64,000 nt of DNA, taken from NCBI GenBank assembly GCA_032173965.1, contig CM063299.1:2849501-2913500 (forward strand). Reading direction: 5' to 3'. Positions 24,001-37,300 of this stretch are shown one piece after another (positions within the stretch are counted from its first letter, which is position 1; every line of letters starts with the position of its first letter). Origin of the DNA: Sitta carolinensis. Its lineage: Eukaryota; Chordata; Aves; Passeriformes; Sittidae. Both the position numbers and the translations under genes were made by a program. The notes under the pieces were generated by a model. It saw only the letters and a list, made by a program, of their open reading frames with translations, was not told where the DNA came from and made no database searches.

Positions 24001-25376
24001 GACCTTGGCATTGCCACCACCATGCTGATAATTAGTAAATTTAATTAACTCATTTATTTAGTAAATTCGCTCATTTATTTAGTAAATATTGCTAAATTTA
24101 CTTATTTATTAATTCCACTAAAGCACATGGCCCATGCCGGGATGGAACCCGTGGCCTTGGCATCACCACCACCATGCTGATATTTAATAAATTTAATCAG
24201 CTCATTTATTTAGAGAATATCACTAAATTTACTTATTTATTAATTCTGTCCTGCTGTGTTATGTGTGCTCATCCATCTCATTTCTACTTGTGTTCGTACA
24301 GCTTATGGAGATTGTATTTATATTGTTGTATTTATGCAGCTTATGGAGATTGTATTGTATTTATATTGTTGTATTTATACAGCTTATGGAGATTGTATTG
24401 TATTCATATAGATGTATTTATATTTATACAGATGTATTTATATTCGTATTTGTACAGATGATGTACAAATTTGTATATATTTATATTTATATTTATATTT
24501 ATATTTATATTATACTTATACTTATACTTATATTTATATTTATATTTATATTTATATTATATTTATATTTATATTTATATTTACATTTATATTTATATAA
24601 ATGATGGATATATATGTGTATATAAATACTTACCTATCCATCTTTCCAATTTAAACAGTCCTTATAAGTCCTTACTAATTCCTTACACAACACACAAAAG
24701 TTCCATTTGTTACTTACACATCCTCTATTTAAAATCCTCATGGACAAGCAGTGCTTTCCATCCTTATAAAAAGTCACAAAAATACCACTTGCTCTTTTTT
24801 TTCCCCTCAATTCCCACCGCTGTATTTTCATATCTGCGTTCCTTGCAGGAATTTTTGTGGATGCTGTGAATTCCATGGGCCAAACCTGTCTCTTCACTGC
24901 TGCCCTGCTGGGGCTGGGTAAAATAGTGGATGTGCTGCTGGAGTATGGCTCGGATGCCAATCAGTTACGTATCAAACATTTTATTATTTTTTTAAAATCC
25001 CAATTAATCTGTGAGTGGCTTTAACCACTGTAAACCCCACCATTCACTGGGCATAAATCAAACAACAATTGGTGTTTGCCCCAAAGCCCCTCGGACCTAA
25101 ATAACAAAATAATTCCCTTTTCCCCCTGGTTTATTCTGTTATTTGGGAGCACACCAACATCCCAGGGATTCTTTTTCCCCCCCTGCTGAACTTTTCCTGC
25201 TGTTCCCCAGTCGCTGCTACGATGGGAGCACCCCGGTGCACGCTGCTGCTTTCTCAGGGAACCAGAGCATCCTCAGCAGGCTCCTGGACCAGGGGGGAGA
25301 GCTCCGAGTGCACGACCAGGAGGGCAAAACTCCCCAGCTGTGGGCTCTGTCAGCCAGCAAGGAAAGCAGCACGCAG
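18082..25376 (+). CDS. TEX14: TEX14 N-terminal and ankyrin-repeat exons 1-3
   Basis: Exon 1 (18082-18217) encodes the conserved lead ending [12 protein letters not shown]. Exons 2 (24849-24963) and 3 (25211-25376) encode about three ankyrin repeats: [19 protein letters not shown], the [20 protein letters not shown] repeat, and a third ending [13 protein letters not shown] (residues about 47-139). Phases 1, 2 and 0 join cleanly. These exons look intact. The 6.6-kb intron between exons 1 and 2 carries the U3 snoRNA cluster. Confidence 0.93.
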
Positions 25377-28300
25377 GTATTTGGCTGGGAGGCTCCTTCT
25401 GCTCTGCAATATCTGAGTTGAAAACTCCTCTCCCTTGTTAGCACAACAAAAAAAAAAAAAAAACCCTGAAATTACAATTTTGTAATTTGAAGTTTCTTTT
25501 TGGCGCCTGTTTGAAGTCAGCTTTAGAGTAATTGATTTTTTTTTTTGAAGCTTTTACTGTTGATGCATTTCTCAAAACTCCCATTTCCATATTGCAAGTA
25601 ACTGGTTATTTTTCCAATATTCCTGTAGTCTGGGTTTTCCTAGGCCTGCAGTTTCTAAGTTTCTAAGTTTCTAAGTTTCTAAGTTTTAGTCCTTCATGAT
25701 GTTTTAGTTTTAAAAATCTGTTCTCACAGTTTATACATAAATGTAACAAATGTTTAATGTTTTAAATTCTTTCTCTAATGTCTCTCGACTTTAACCAATG
25801 TGTGTGAAGAGTTCTATCACTCTCCCTACCAAAAAGAGTAACCTATCCAAAAAAAGTATAAAAAAGAGTCAGTTATTTGAATAAACTAGAGTCAAATCAT
25901 GTTCTAAAAAAAAAATTCCTGTTGTGTTGTTACTCACCACAACGACATCATCCCGGTTTATAAATCTGAAATTCTGAATTCTCTTCTTTTCGAACCTTAT
26001 TTTTTTTGTTTGTCCCTCCTGCCAGATGCTGGAGTTTATCCAGCAGTGCACCCTGCACATGCAGGCTGCCCTCTGGAACCTCCCCTCGGATCTGCTCAGC
26101 AGAGTTGGCTCCTCCAAGGCTTTGATCTGCAGCCCCTCGAGGTTTGGGGGCCTCGTCCCAGGGTACCAAAGAGATTTCACTTCCATTTCCTGTGATTTCA
26201 AAATCAGTCCTTGTGCCTTTCTGAAAACAGCAGATTTAAGTCCACTGTGATTAATTTTATTTCTGTCGTGACAGTGCTAAATAGAAATGTCACAGTTGTA
26301 AATATCTGTATATTAAGAGGAACTTTACCAATTAAACTCTTGAAATCAGTATTAAAAGCAGTGGGTTTTAGTAGCATTAAAGCATGAAGTAGTTTGGGGT
26401 TTGACTTTTTAAGGTCACTGCAGATCTTTTTTGGGGGGTGTTCCCAGTTGTTTCAGGAGTTTTTATGCCAGATACATGCTGGGAAAAATACAGACTTGTG
26501 AATAAAAAAGCAGTGCAGGATATACAGTGTATTTATTGGTTATCTTGCTTTAAATAAATAAATATCATAAAAGTGCATCTAGGAAATTTTAATGAGCTGC
26601 ACAATAATTTAGAATTTTAACTGCCACATTATGTGTGTGGGACCAGTCAAGTGCAGGACTCTGGCAGAAATTCTGCTTTTTTTTTTCCTTCTCTCTCTGT
26701 ATCCAAGCCTTGGTGTAAATAAGTCACTCATTTCTTTTGGTTTTGGGATTTAGAAATGCTGAGAGACCTCTGGGTAAATTACTGAAAGGACAACCCAGTG
26801 TGGCCAAGAACATCTACAGCTTTGGTTTTGGGAAGGTAAGATGCTGTGGGTAGGGATTTTCTAAAGATATTAGAACTTTTTTTCCCAAAATCTCCTGGAA
26901 TTATCCCATTTGTGCTATTTTTACCTTCTTGTGCATTCTTAAGATGGGAAAAAAACCCACAAAGGGCACAAATATTCAGGCCTTTGGTGGTGGACAGGTC
27001 CTGATTTGGTTTGGAGCAGCAGAAATTCCTGTTAAATGTCACCTGTGGGAGCTCCTAAGGATTGGGTTTTCATTCCCTGTCCCATCTTCCCTGGGCAATT
27101 TAGATTTTGGCACAGATTTTTCAGATTTCCTGGTGGTGTTTGAGCTGCTGCTGCCCTCGCAGTGGTGACACTCAGGTTGTTCTGAGCTTGCTGGGTTTTG
27201 GGATCTGTTGCATTTTCCTTTTCCTTTTTTGTTTCAGTTCCATCTCGCAGGCAGTGGCCACCTGGGCTACCTGGCTTCCCTCCCAATTATTGGGGAGAAA
27301 GATGTGGTGCAGGCTGATGATGAGCCAGCATTTTCTTACCCCGTGGGGCCCTACATGATCATGACCAAGTAAGTGAAATTAAAGAGATTTTAGCCCCTCT
27401 TTGTGTCTGTTACAATCACACAGCAGTGCTTTGTCTGGGTAATTTTCCATGTCTCTTCTGTATTTATTCCCTGTTTCCTGCCTGCACCTTGTTTTCTGCT
27501 GTTCATTGATTAATATCTGAGTCAGGCTGGTGTCTGAGAGGCCAAGAACAACCCACAAGCAATATTAACCCAATTAGGGCTAATCACTGATGGCAGTGTT
27601 TCAGTATTGATCCCTTTGTGGTGGGAAATCCATTTAGGGCTGCACAGATTGTGGTGTTCAACATTTAATCCCTGTAATTCTTATTCCAGGATATCCTCTG
27701 GATATTCAGGTGTGCAGCCCTCTTGCTCAAACCTGTGGTGAAATGAGAGTTCCAAGGGCAGGCTGAGCATTTATTTAAAAGTGTTAGTATCATGTAATTG
27801 TTGTAATTACTGGTAATAATTACAGTAACATGGCATTGTCTAATTATTGTGTGTTAAGCAAGTGGCTGAGAAGTTAAGCAAGTCAGAGAATTGACAAACT
27901 GGTGATTTAATCTCCCCAAAACCCTGATTTGTGTCACTGATGGCCTTTGGAGAAGGGAATCCCTTGGGCCAGGGCTGGGATTTTGGGCAGTGATCCTTTC
28001 CTACTCCACCAACCTTTAGCAGGATGATTTATTATCAGTTTGAAAGAGCAGAACCCTCCGATTTAAATTCCTGACAGCGGGAGGCAGCACCAGAGCACCA
28101 CAAAACTCTTGGTAAACAACCACAAAACTGAGGGAAAAACTGGAAAAACCCTGCTGGAAGCCTCTGATCCCAATTGCTCTTGTTCTTGTAGCTTGGTGTG
28201 GGGAGGCAGCAGAGTGACAGTGAAGGAGCTGAGCTTGCAGCCCCAGCAGAGCTGCTGGAAGCTGCGCCTGGCTGATCTCCTCCTGGCAGAGCAGCAGCAC

Positions 28301-31300
28301 AGCAGGTGAGTCAGGAGCTGCCCTTTGGGGTCTCCAGAGGGGGAGGAATGGGGTTTGCCTCGGAGGAATGGGGTTTACCTCAGGAGTGTTAGGCTGGGGT
28401 CGCATTTCCCTCCCCACATAAGAAACACAGCTTTAGTCCCACTCCTGATCCCTTAAAATCAAGTATTTCAGTAAAAAGTACATTTACACCGAAATGTATT
28501 TCAACATTCGTGTCATAGTGATAAAGACACTGGGCAAGGCAGGATTTTCCCTCTTGTCAGCTCAGATTTGCTTTGCAAATTTGCTTTTTCCTCTCCCTTT
28601 GCAGCAAACTCCGCCACCCTCACTTGCTGCAGCTGATGGCTGTCTGTCTGTCCAGTGACCTGGAGAAAACTCGTTTGGTTTATGAGAGGGTTCACTTTGG
28701 CTCTCTCTACAGCATCCTCCATGAAAGGGTAACTGCAATGCTTGAGATTTAAATAATAATTAATCCGAAGTTTAGTGACTACCTCTGACATCCTTCCTCG
28801 AGAAGACAAAGTCCTCAGTCTGTATCTGAGTTTCTGGTTCTTTTTCTTAATGTTTCAATCAATTTATCGGTGTTTTATTGTTGTCATTTGATATTTTTCT
28901 CTTCTTTTTGAGGTGCTGTTATTTGGTTTGGTATTGAGAACAAAAATACCCCAAATTTCCTCTTTTTCCTCCAATAAATTCCACGTTCGCCGCCTTCCGC
29001 GGCAAACAGTAACCACCAGAAATAACAATAATTCTCTCTCACATCAAGTTTAAAGACCTGCCATGCAAATTCGGTGCTTTTGGGTGATTTTTCCCAGCGT
29101 GCAGAATTCCCAGTGCTGCAGATAGAGACCATTTTGCACCTTCTGCTCCAAACCATCGAGGCTCTGCGGTTCCTGCACTCCCGGGGCTTTCTGCACCGCT
29201 CCCTCTCCTCCTACGCCATCCAGATCGTGTCCTCTGGGAGGCCAAGCTCTGCAACCTGGAGCACATGATAGAGAGGTGAAAAACTTCCTCAGGGCTGCTG
29301 TGAAATGGGAGGGGTTGCACATCCAACACCTCGTTAGGCTGGGGGCAATCAAGTGCCACCGGTGAGACAAAGAGTGTTTCGTTTCATCCCGGTAAATTAT
29401 TACTGAAATTATCTCCTGGACATGCTGTAGAATAAATTTTTTGACAGGCTTCCTGTGTTTTAGCCATGGGCAGAGCTAAAGGGTTGTTTGTGAAGCTCCT
29501 GTTGGGAAAAGTTCAGCTTTTTCTTTAGTTCTTTTTATTGTAAAGTCGTTAAAGAAATTCTTTGCCAAAAGACCTTCACTGCACATTTCTGTTTGCAGCC
29601 ATGCCCTGAACCTTTTATGCATTAAACTAAAAGCTGTAGCATGCTCAGGTGTTTAATCCCTAAATATAAACCTTGCAGTTGAATGTGTTGGGTGTCCCAA
29701 TTTACAATTTTTTCCCTTTTTGCAGCAAGGACAGTGGAGAGCACAGTGATCTGACCCGAATTCCTGTCCCAGTCCAGCTGTTCCGCTGGTGTTCCCCTGA
29801 AATAATCCTCAGGAAACCTGGCACAGTCAAATCAGATGTTTACAGCTTCTGTGCAGTGCTGCAGGAGACCTTGACAGGTGAATGCACAGCTTTGGGCTGG
29901 GATGGCTCAGCTTGAAAAATGAACCAGGCAAAACCCCCAAATATTAATGACAATAACAAAGATTACTGGAAACCTCTGCAAAATGTGATCAGAAAACTTA
30001 AAATGGTGTGGCTGAAGGATGAAATTAATGGTGGATGTTGCAGAGATACAGTGGGTTTCTGCTGATTATTGTTCTTCTTCCTACCAGCACAGCAAAACAT
30101 TCAATTAAGTCTTTTCAGTGTTCAAAACAAGCTTGTGCAGCTTTTATGTTTTTGATCTCCGTGATAACTTAGAGATAAGTTATTGTTACTGTGTTATTAT
30201 ATTGTATTGTTGCTGTTGTTATAGATAATGTCTCTTCTGTATTCACTTTGACTAGTCTGACAGTGAAATGGGATAAACAATTACCCTAAAAACTAATCCC
30301 AGTGCAGAATCCAGAGCAGGGTTGTTTGCAGTGTCACTCTCCTCTAGAGATTTCTGTCAGCTCCCTTGAAAGCATCCAGTGTTGGAATAAGACAGGAGGG
30401 AGATGCCAATGCTTGTTTTCAGTTGTAAATTAGGGAATGGACAGGGAATAATGTGATTTTTAATTTTTTTTTTGTTAAGTTCCATTAATGTGCAGCTGGT
30501 GACACGAAGTCTGTGCTGGTGTCTTGCAGAGAGCCCTCCCTGGAAGGGTGTGGAAGACTCAGCAGTTGAGCAGCTCATCCTTTCAGGGCAGCAGCTGGAG
30601 GCAGATGTCAGGCTCCCCCTGCTCTATTATGATGTTGTCAAGTCAGGGCTGGAACCCAAACAGAGGAACCGCTCCATGAAACTTCAGGATATTCAATATA
30701 TCCTGAAAAATGACTTAAAGGTGATTGCCAGCATTCTAGTCTTTGATGGGTGTGCTTTGTCCATTCAGATTCAGGTTGTTCTGTTTAAATCCAGAGGAGG
30801 TGATGCAGCACTCAGTGTTCTGCTCATGGAGCTGAGCCCCCTCAGAAGAGCAGGCAGAGACACAGAATTGTCAAATGTAATTGTATTTTTTTCTTTTTTG
30901 TTTGGTTGGTTGGTTTGTTTTACAGGACTTGGTTAAGTCTGAAAGTGGCCACGCTGGTGGAATACTCAAAGCACAGAGATCTGTTCTTGCAGATGTGAAT
31001 GCCTGCTGTGCTTCAGCTTTTAGCTTCCATAGAACAGTGGAGATCCAAGGAAAAGAGAGAGGCCAGGCTGGTGAGTCTCTTGGGGCAGGATGTCACTGGG
31101 GCCTTGCTGTGCTCCTCACCCCACAGCAGGAATTCTGACAGGAATCATTAAAAAGGGAGCACTCAGATTTTATGATGTAGGTTAAAGATAAGAAGCAGTT
31201 TGCTTTGGATTTTAGCTACCACTTATTTGTTAATGCAGACTCCAGACTCTGAGTCTGCTCTGTTCAGGCACAGTTTTCAGCACAGGTGTCAAACACTGCT

Positions 31301-34300
31301 CATGGAATTCCTGAATTTCCAAAGTTCACCCCTCGATGTGCAAAGGCAGCAATGGCTGTTGGATTTCTGGAGAAATGATTTAATGTTTCAAATTGAATTT
31401 TCCAGGTGGCTTTTCTGCCCCCAAGGACTCTGTTTTCCCCAAGGAGAGCAGTGCTTTGGTGGTGCAGCAGGCAGAGCCAGCTGCACAGGACAACAGCCTG
31501 GATGTCTCCTCTGAACTGCAGACAGGAGCTTCTCACTCTGCTGAGAGTGATGGGGATGGGAGCCTGTGCAGCTTTGAAATGAATGAAATCCTAGCCAGTT
31601 ATCCAGAAGGTCCCCAAGACTTCCTGGAAGGAGGGCCTGGTTAGGCCAAGCTCTAAAGGCTGCAGAAGGCAGCAAAGGGAAGGAGATCAGAGCCAGTGGG
31701 AGGGTGAGGAGGAAGGAGAATCCTCGGGGTCCAGCACAGAGTTCACTGGAGAGGACGAGGTGGTGGAAGAGGAGGAGATGGAAGAGGAGGAGGAAGAAGA
31801 AGAGGAAAGGGTGAGAGAAGCCCCTGCCCTGTTCCAGGTGAGAGGAGATGCTGGCAGGAGTCTGAGCAGCCCTTCCCAGAGCGAGCAGCACATCAGCAAA
31901 TGCGTGCTTAACGTCAAGATCATGCAGAGCATGCTGCAGCAGGCAGGAGATAGCCTGAGCAGGGCAGAGGAGAAACTGGACAGGCTGAAGGCTGTGGGAA
32001 AGCAGAGACAGCTGCTCCAGGAAGTCAGGATAGATCTGCTTCCTAAGGAAAGTTCTAAAGGAAGACACTGGAATGGGTGTGATGCTCTTTGCCAAGGTAC
32101 CAGCATGGCTTTTTCTGGAGATGATGTTTTTTTACACAAGGCTGTAGGTCCATCATCCAGGGACTACATTCCACCATCAATAACGGGTCAGGCACCAGGC
32201 AGGGACAGCTTCCAGGCTCTTCCCAAGACAGCCAAAGAAAGAGAGGCAATTCAAAATGAGAAGTGGAAGAGCAAAACTGCAACCAACCATCGTGACCTGG
32301 GCTGCAGCATGGGCAATGATGAAGTGAGCCTAAAGCAGGAGGTAAATTGAGCAGGGGCCTGGTTATCATTCCTGTGTTCCTTAGCAGGCAGAGAGATGCA
32401 GGGTGGGTGGTGTTCAAGAGGAGGGGTGAATCTGTCCTTTAGAATGTGTCCATGTGCATTCTGTGCAGGAATCAAACACCTCAGCAGTTTTTTTAGTCCC
32501 TCTTTCTCTCCAGTCCTCCCAGGGCAATACTGATCCAGAGGCTCAGGGTGGGGCTAAAATCCAAATTCTGCAATCAAATGGAGATGGGTCTCTCAGGGAA
32601 AAGGCCAGTGGAGAAATATTTGTGCTGAGGCCTAAGCTGTTATTGGGAAGGGCTTCTGGATCACTTTCATTATTAAATACATGGACCAAAGAGAAAGAGA
32701 GAAATTCAAGTACATCTCCTGTGGGGATAATCTTGAGTCATTCAGGTCCACTCATCCCCCTGGGAGCTGCAGGCTTTGATTGCCTGCCTGCACCTGAAAC
32801 CTCCTATAAATCCAGGGCAGAGTTTTTGCTGGGCTGAGGCCTGGACTTGTCATCCTTTCTCCCAAGCAGAGCAGCTAAAATAGAACTCAGGGAATAAAGT
32901 TTGTGCTGTCCTGTTCTTGGGCTGCCTCACAGCCAGCTCAGGCAGTAATTAGCAGAATGCCCAGTGTGTGCTGAATCATGGCTTGTTGGACTCATTTCAG
33001 CATTGCCTCCCACACGTGTCTGCAAGATGCCAAAAAAAGTTCAACTTGCAGTGTCAGAGAGGAGCTGATTCACATCCTGCAGCAAGAAGAGAAGAGGAGA
33101 AGTGGTGAGGTTTGATCTTATTCATAGAAGAGTTAATTCTGACAGATTCATCTGGAGAGAGGCACTGTCAGAAGGAGGCACATCAGGATCAAGGCTGGCA
33201 TTAAATGTTCTCAGTGAGGCAAAAGCCATCTGTGCAGAGAGGAGCCTGCTGTGAGTCATTGGCAGCTGCAGAGCTGCTGGGACAGGGCACTTTGTGTTAA
33301 AGAGTGTTGTTAAAGAAGATTTCACCTGCCTCTGGGATGGAGGTCAGTGGTCCAAAACTGTACCAGTGCCTAAGGAGAGCAATCTGGGAAGATATTGATA
33401 AAGGTGGTTCTCCTCTCTGGGCACAGCCTCCTTAATTCCCTGTAGAAATACTTTTAATGTCATCTCTTTGTGTTTTTAAGCAGGAATGGAAAGCACATGT
33501 TGAAATTACCTGGCAAAACTTGTGCAGATTCATGTTGGAAAGAGTGGGACAGACACTTCTTCCAATGTTTGGTAAAATCAGGAAAAACTGTTGCAGTTTT
33601 AAAATTAATCCATGATCCATTTGGCTTGGAAAGACTTGTTGGTAAAGGTTAGAACAGAAATATTCCAGGTGCTGCCATGCTCAGTGAAGGTCAGGGAGTG
33701 AGCTCTGGTGGGAGAATCGTTGTTGTGCAGGTCTGAAATTGTGATCCCCTCAATAAAACAATCCCCACATCATCCCTGGTGTGTTTTTGGAGCTGCAGCC
33801 TCTGAAGGCAGCTGACAGCTCTGAGATGCAGAGCTGAATGTACAGCTTGTCTGGTTAATCTAGAATAGACCTAAATAATTGTCTGTGCCTTCCAAGCTTC
33901 TGGCAGCTCAGCCTGCTGGTTCTGCTGGGTTGTTAAAAGGCTGAGAGCACACACGTGCTCTAATTAATGTTAAAACAACTTGGAGCCTTTTCCTGGCTGG
34001 GGAATACTTGACACAATATGCTCGTGCTCCAAAATAGTTTGTGCATTTCATAACCATTTATTGCAGGTGCCATTCAAAGCCAAGGGCTGAATTCTGCAGC
34101 AAAAAAAAGAGTGAGAAGAGGAGGGTGGTGCAGTCGGGATGGAGAAGTGAGTAAACCAGAGTTAAACCAGTGTTAAATCAGTGTTAAACCAGTGTTAGAT
34201 CAGTGTTAGATCAGTATTAAACCAGTGTTAAATCAGTGTTAGATCAGTGTTAAATCAGTGTTAGATCAGTGTTAACAGTGTTAATCAGTGTTAATCAGTG

Positions 34301-37300
34301 TTAAATCAGTGTTAAATCAGTGTTAATCAGTGTTAAACAGTGTTAATCAGTGTTAGATCAGTGTTAAAGATCAGTGTTAAATCAGTGTTAGATCAGTGTT
34401 AAACCAGTGTTTGTTAAATCAGTGTTAGATCAGTGTTAGATCAGTGTTAAATCAGTGTTAGATCGGTGTTAAACCAGTGTTTGTTAGATCGGTGTTAAAC
34501 CAGTGTTTGTTAGATCAGTGTTAAACCAGTGTTAGATCAGTGTTAGATCAGTGTTAGATCAGTGTTAGATCAGTGTTAAACCAGTGTTAAACCAGTGTTA
34601 GATCAGTGTTAGATCAGTGTTAGATCAGTGTTAAACCAGTGTTAAACCAGTGTTAGATCAGCATTAACAGCAGAAATCTCACTGCAGTGCAGAGCACTAA
34701 ACTCAACACACAATGAAAGCTCTCTGTGCCTTAATTGCTGAAGCTCTGTGAGGTTGTTCTTGGGTGGAGTCCAAGTGAGTGGGATCCCGTGTCTTGCACA
34801 CTCTGGGCATAGAATAATCCCCAGGCCCTCTGGGTGGTTTGGTTTGTGGGGCTGGAGGAGTTTCTGGCCTGCTTTGGGGCAGTGTGTGCATTCAGGAAGG
34901 GCAGGGCTGGCAGTGCCCGGTGGATGGCAGCACGGGCATGGGGAATGGAGACTCACCCTGACAAAACCTGTTCCTCTAGAGCCTTGTCCACGCAATTTGT
35001 GCAGGTTTTAAGCTTTATTTCAAACGGAAGGAGGTGTTTAGCTCTTTTCACGACAAAGGCTGTCTGCTACCAGCTCTAACCTTAGCATTTCCAAGTCTTG
35101 CAGGCACGATGAAACCCAGGGGATGCTCTGGAGGTGCAGGTTCCGTGCTGTGAAGTGGCGATTTTGTTCTTTTTGTGTAGCTGAAGTCAAGCAGATGGCC
35201 AGGAAGGTGGCCTCGGGACGGCTGGGGCTGGGCTGCCCATACCCTGCCAGTGAATGCCCGTCTGAAAGTGAAGCAGAAAGTGTCAGGGAAAGCTCCCAGC
35301 GCTTCCCTGGAGCCCCAAGGAGGCGGGAGCAGCAGAGGTGTGGCTGGCAGGCAGGTGAGGCTGCTGAGGACACCCCTGAATCTGGGGACAGTGACCCGGA
35401 GCCTGCCCTCGGGGCAGCCACAGGTGAGGCTGACAAATAAAACTGCCCCTTCTCCTTCTGTCTCCTATTTCCAATCAGCGTGCAGCTCCTGGGGTTTTTC
35501 ACAAGAATTGTCGGTTTTATCTCCCAGTTGCCTCTCAGAGCAAGCCAGTCACTCTTGGTGGGCATAAATAGAGATATAAATGGAGATAAGATGAGTATGA
35601 GGTGTTAATGGGTGGAGGGAAGGAGCTTGGAGCCCTTCACCATCCCTGCTGATTGTTATCAGCAGGAGAAACCCAAAGCTCTCAGCCCCTTGAGTGTGCT
35701 TTCACACCCTTGGATTTCTCCCAGTCTCACCACACTGCTGCCTTTTCTGGGTAAAGCTTTTGAAAAAATTCTGGGCAAAGGAACAGGGCAAGGTTCCCCT
35801 GCTCAGATTAATTAACGAGGTGAGCATTTAAATGTCATTATTCCTGCGTGTTCCTGGCAGACAATTAGTGTCACTGTCTGCTCTCGTTGATATTCCAGCA
35901 GGGCCTCAGATCGCTCCACTTCACTTCTTTTCTTCTTTTTTCACTTAATAATTTTGTTCCATTCTGACATCCTAGGGAGGAGCTGCCAGCCCCCAGCAGC
36001 AGATGAGCAAGCAGAGTCTGGAATTGCCATTCCTAAGAGTTCAGTCCTTCCTCAGCAAGCTGAGAATCTCGCTAGAGTATGTACAGAAATCCAATTTTAT
36101 TGGGAATTTATTTAGTGGCAGCAGCTTCTCCGTGGAAAAGTTTAGCCTGGTGTTGCACCCTGAGACGATCTGAGTAACAACTCCCCTCCTCCTTCCCCCC
36201 CTTTTTTGTTGTTTTAATTTTAATTTAACAGATTAAATAGAATTTCAGAATTTCAGTGGGTTTTATCTGCTGAAAGATGTATTTTTTATTCAGGGAGAGT
36301 GGGATCATCTCAGGTGATGATGTCTTTCACAGGGACATGCAGGGCAATTACATTGTTCCTTTAATTCACCTCCTGATGTGGCTGAAGAATTCTTCACTCC
36401 TGATTATTTCCTTCCTCCTGCTCTTGAGGGAAGGGCAGGACCAGAGGTAAAAATAACTTATTTTTGGACATAAGTTACACAGCATGTGGTTTAATTGTGC
36501 TCCCATTGGATTGGAAGAGAGCTGTGGAAAACGGGAGATTTTTTTTTTCATCATTCTTCTTTTCTTTTGAAATAGTACCTGCAAATAAAGATTTAGGTAA
36601 GAGTAAGCAAATTAATCGTCATTAATTTCTGGAAGATGCAAAACTTTTCTGTTTTACTGTTTGATCCAATCTGGGCTGTTTGCTGCTGAGCTTCTGAAAA
36701 GTTTCTCTCTCCACTCTCATTATTTGGAAAATCATCCTGGGAGGGTTGTCCTGCCCTTTGCATTGCTCTGTCAAAAATTGAATTAATTTCTTTTTTCCCC
36801 CTTTTCAGACCTCAAACGCTGAGGGCAGAGCAGCAGATGTTTGTGCAGGATTTTTGCAGAAATTTTCTGGAGATGCAGCATCAGGGATTCAGGCTCCAGG
36901 TAAATTCCTTTTCCTTGAAGCACTCCTGAGTCAGGGACACAGAACTTCTGCATTGGTATTTTTACCAGCAGCTCTCCTGTTGGGATAAAGGGTTAGAAAT
37001 TAAAAGTTTTTCCACATATCACTGTCTCAAGGCTGGACCTTCATTCTTCAGGCTCAATTGATCTCTTATTCCTCGTTCTTTTTGGGGAGAGTTCAGGACA
37101 CTTAGGATTTTGGTTTGGGCATTGCAGTGCCTGGAATAATTTCAGATGCAGTGTTCATGTACTTTGCTGTGTTTCAGTTAAAAAGCCAAAACGAAAACTC
37201 GTTTGAAACCTTTTTATTTTCACCCTGGGGCTAAGTTTAATCTTTTTATGCAACTTGCTGTGGTGCTGGAAACTGAATTAGAGTTGTATTTACACATTAA

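Noticed and set aside
23977..24032. Possible tRNA-Ile gene on the minus strand
   Set aside because: The T-arm and part of the anticodon stem are present, but acceptor and D-arm partners are missing and a second worn copy follows, so a SINE fragment fits better.
33480..33650. Possible TEX14 exon reading [13 protein letters not shown]
   Set aside because: The acceptor is plausible, but there is no consistent phase with flanking exons and no family match.
34146..34668. Possible CRISPR-like array
   Set aside because: Units are 11 bp with no spacers, and the context is a vertebrate intron; it is a minisatellite.
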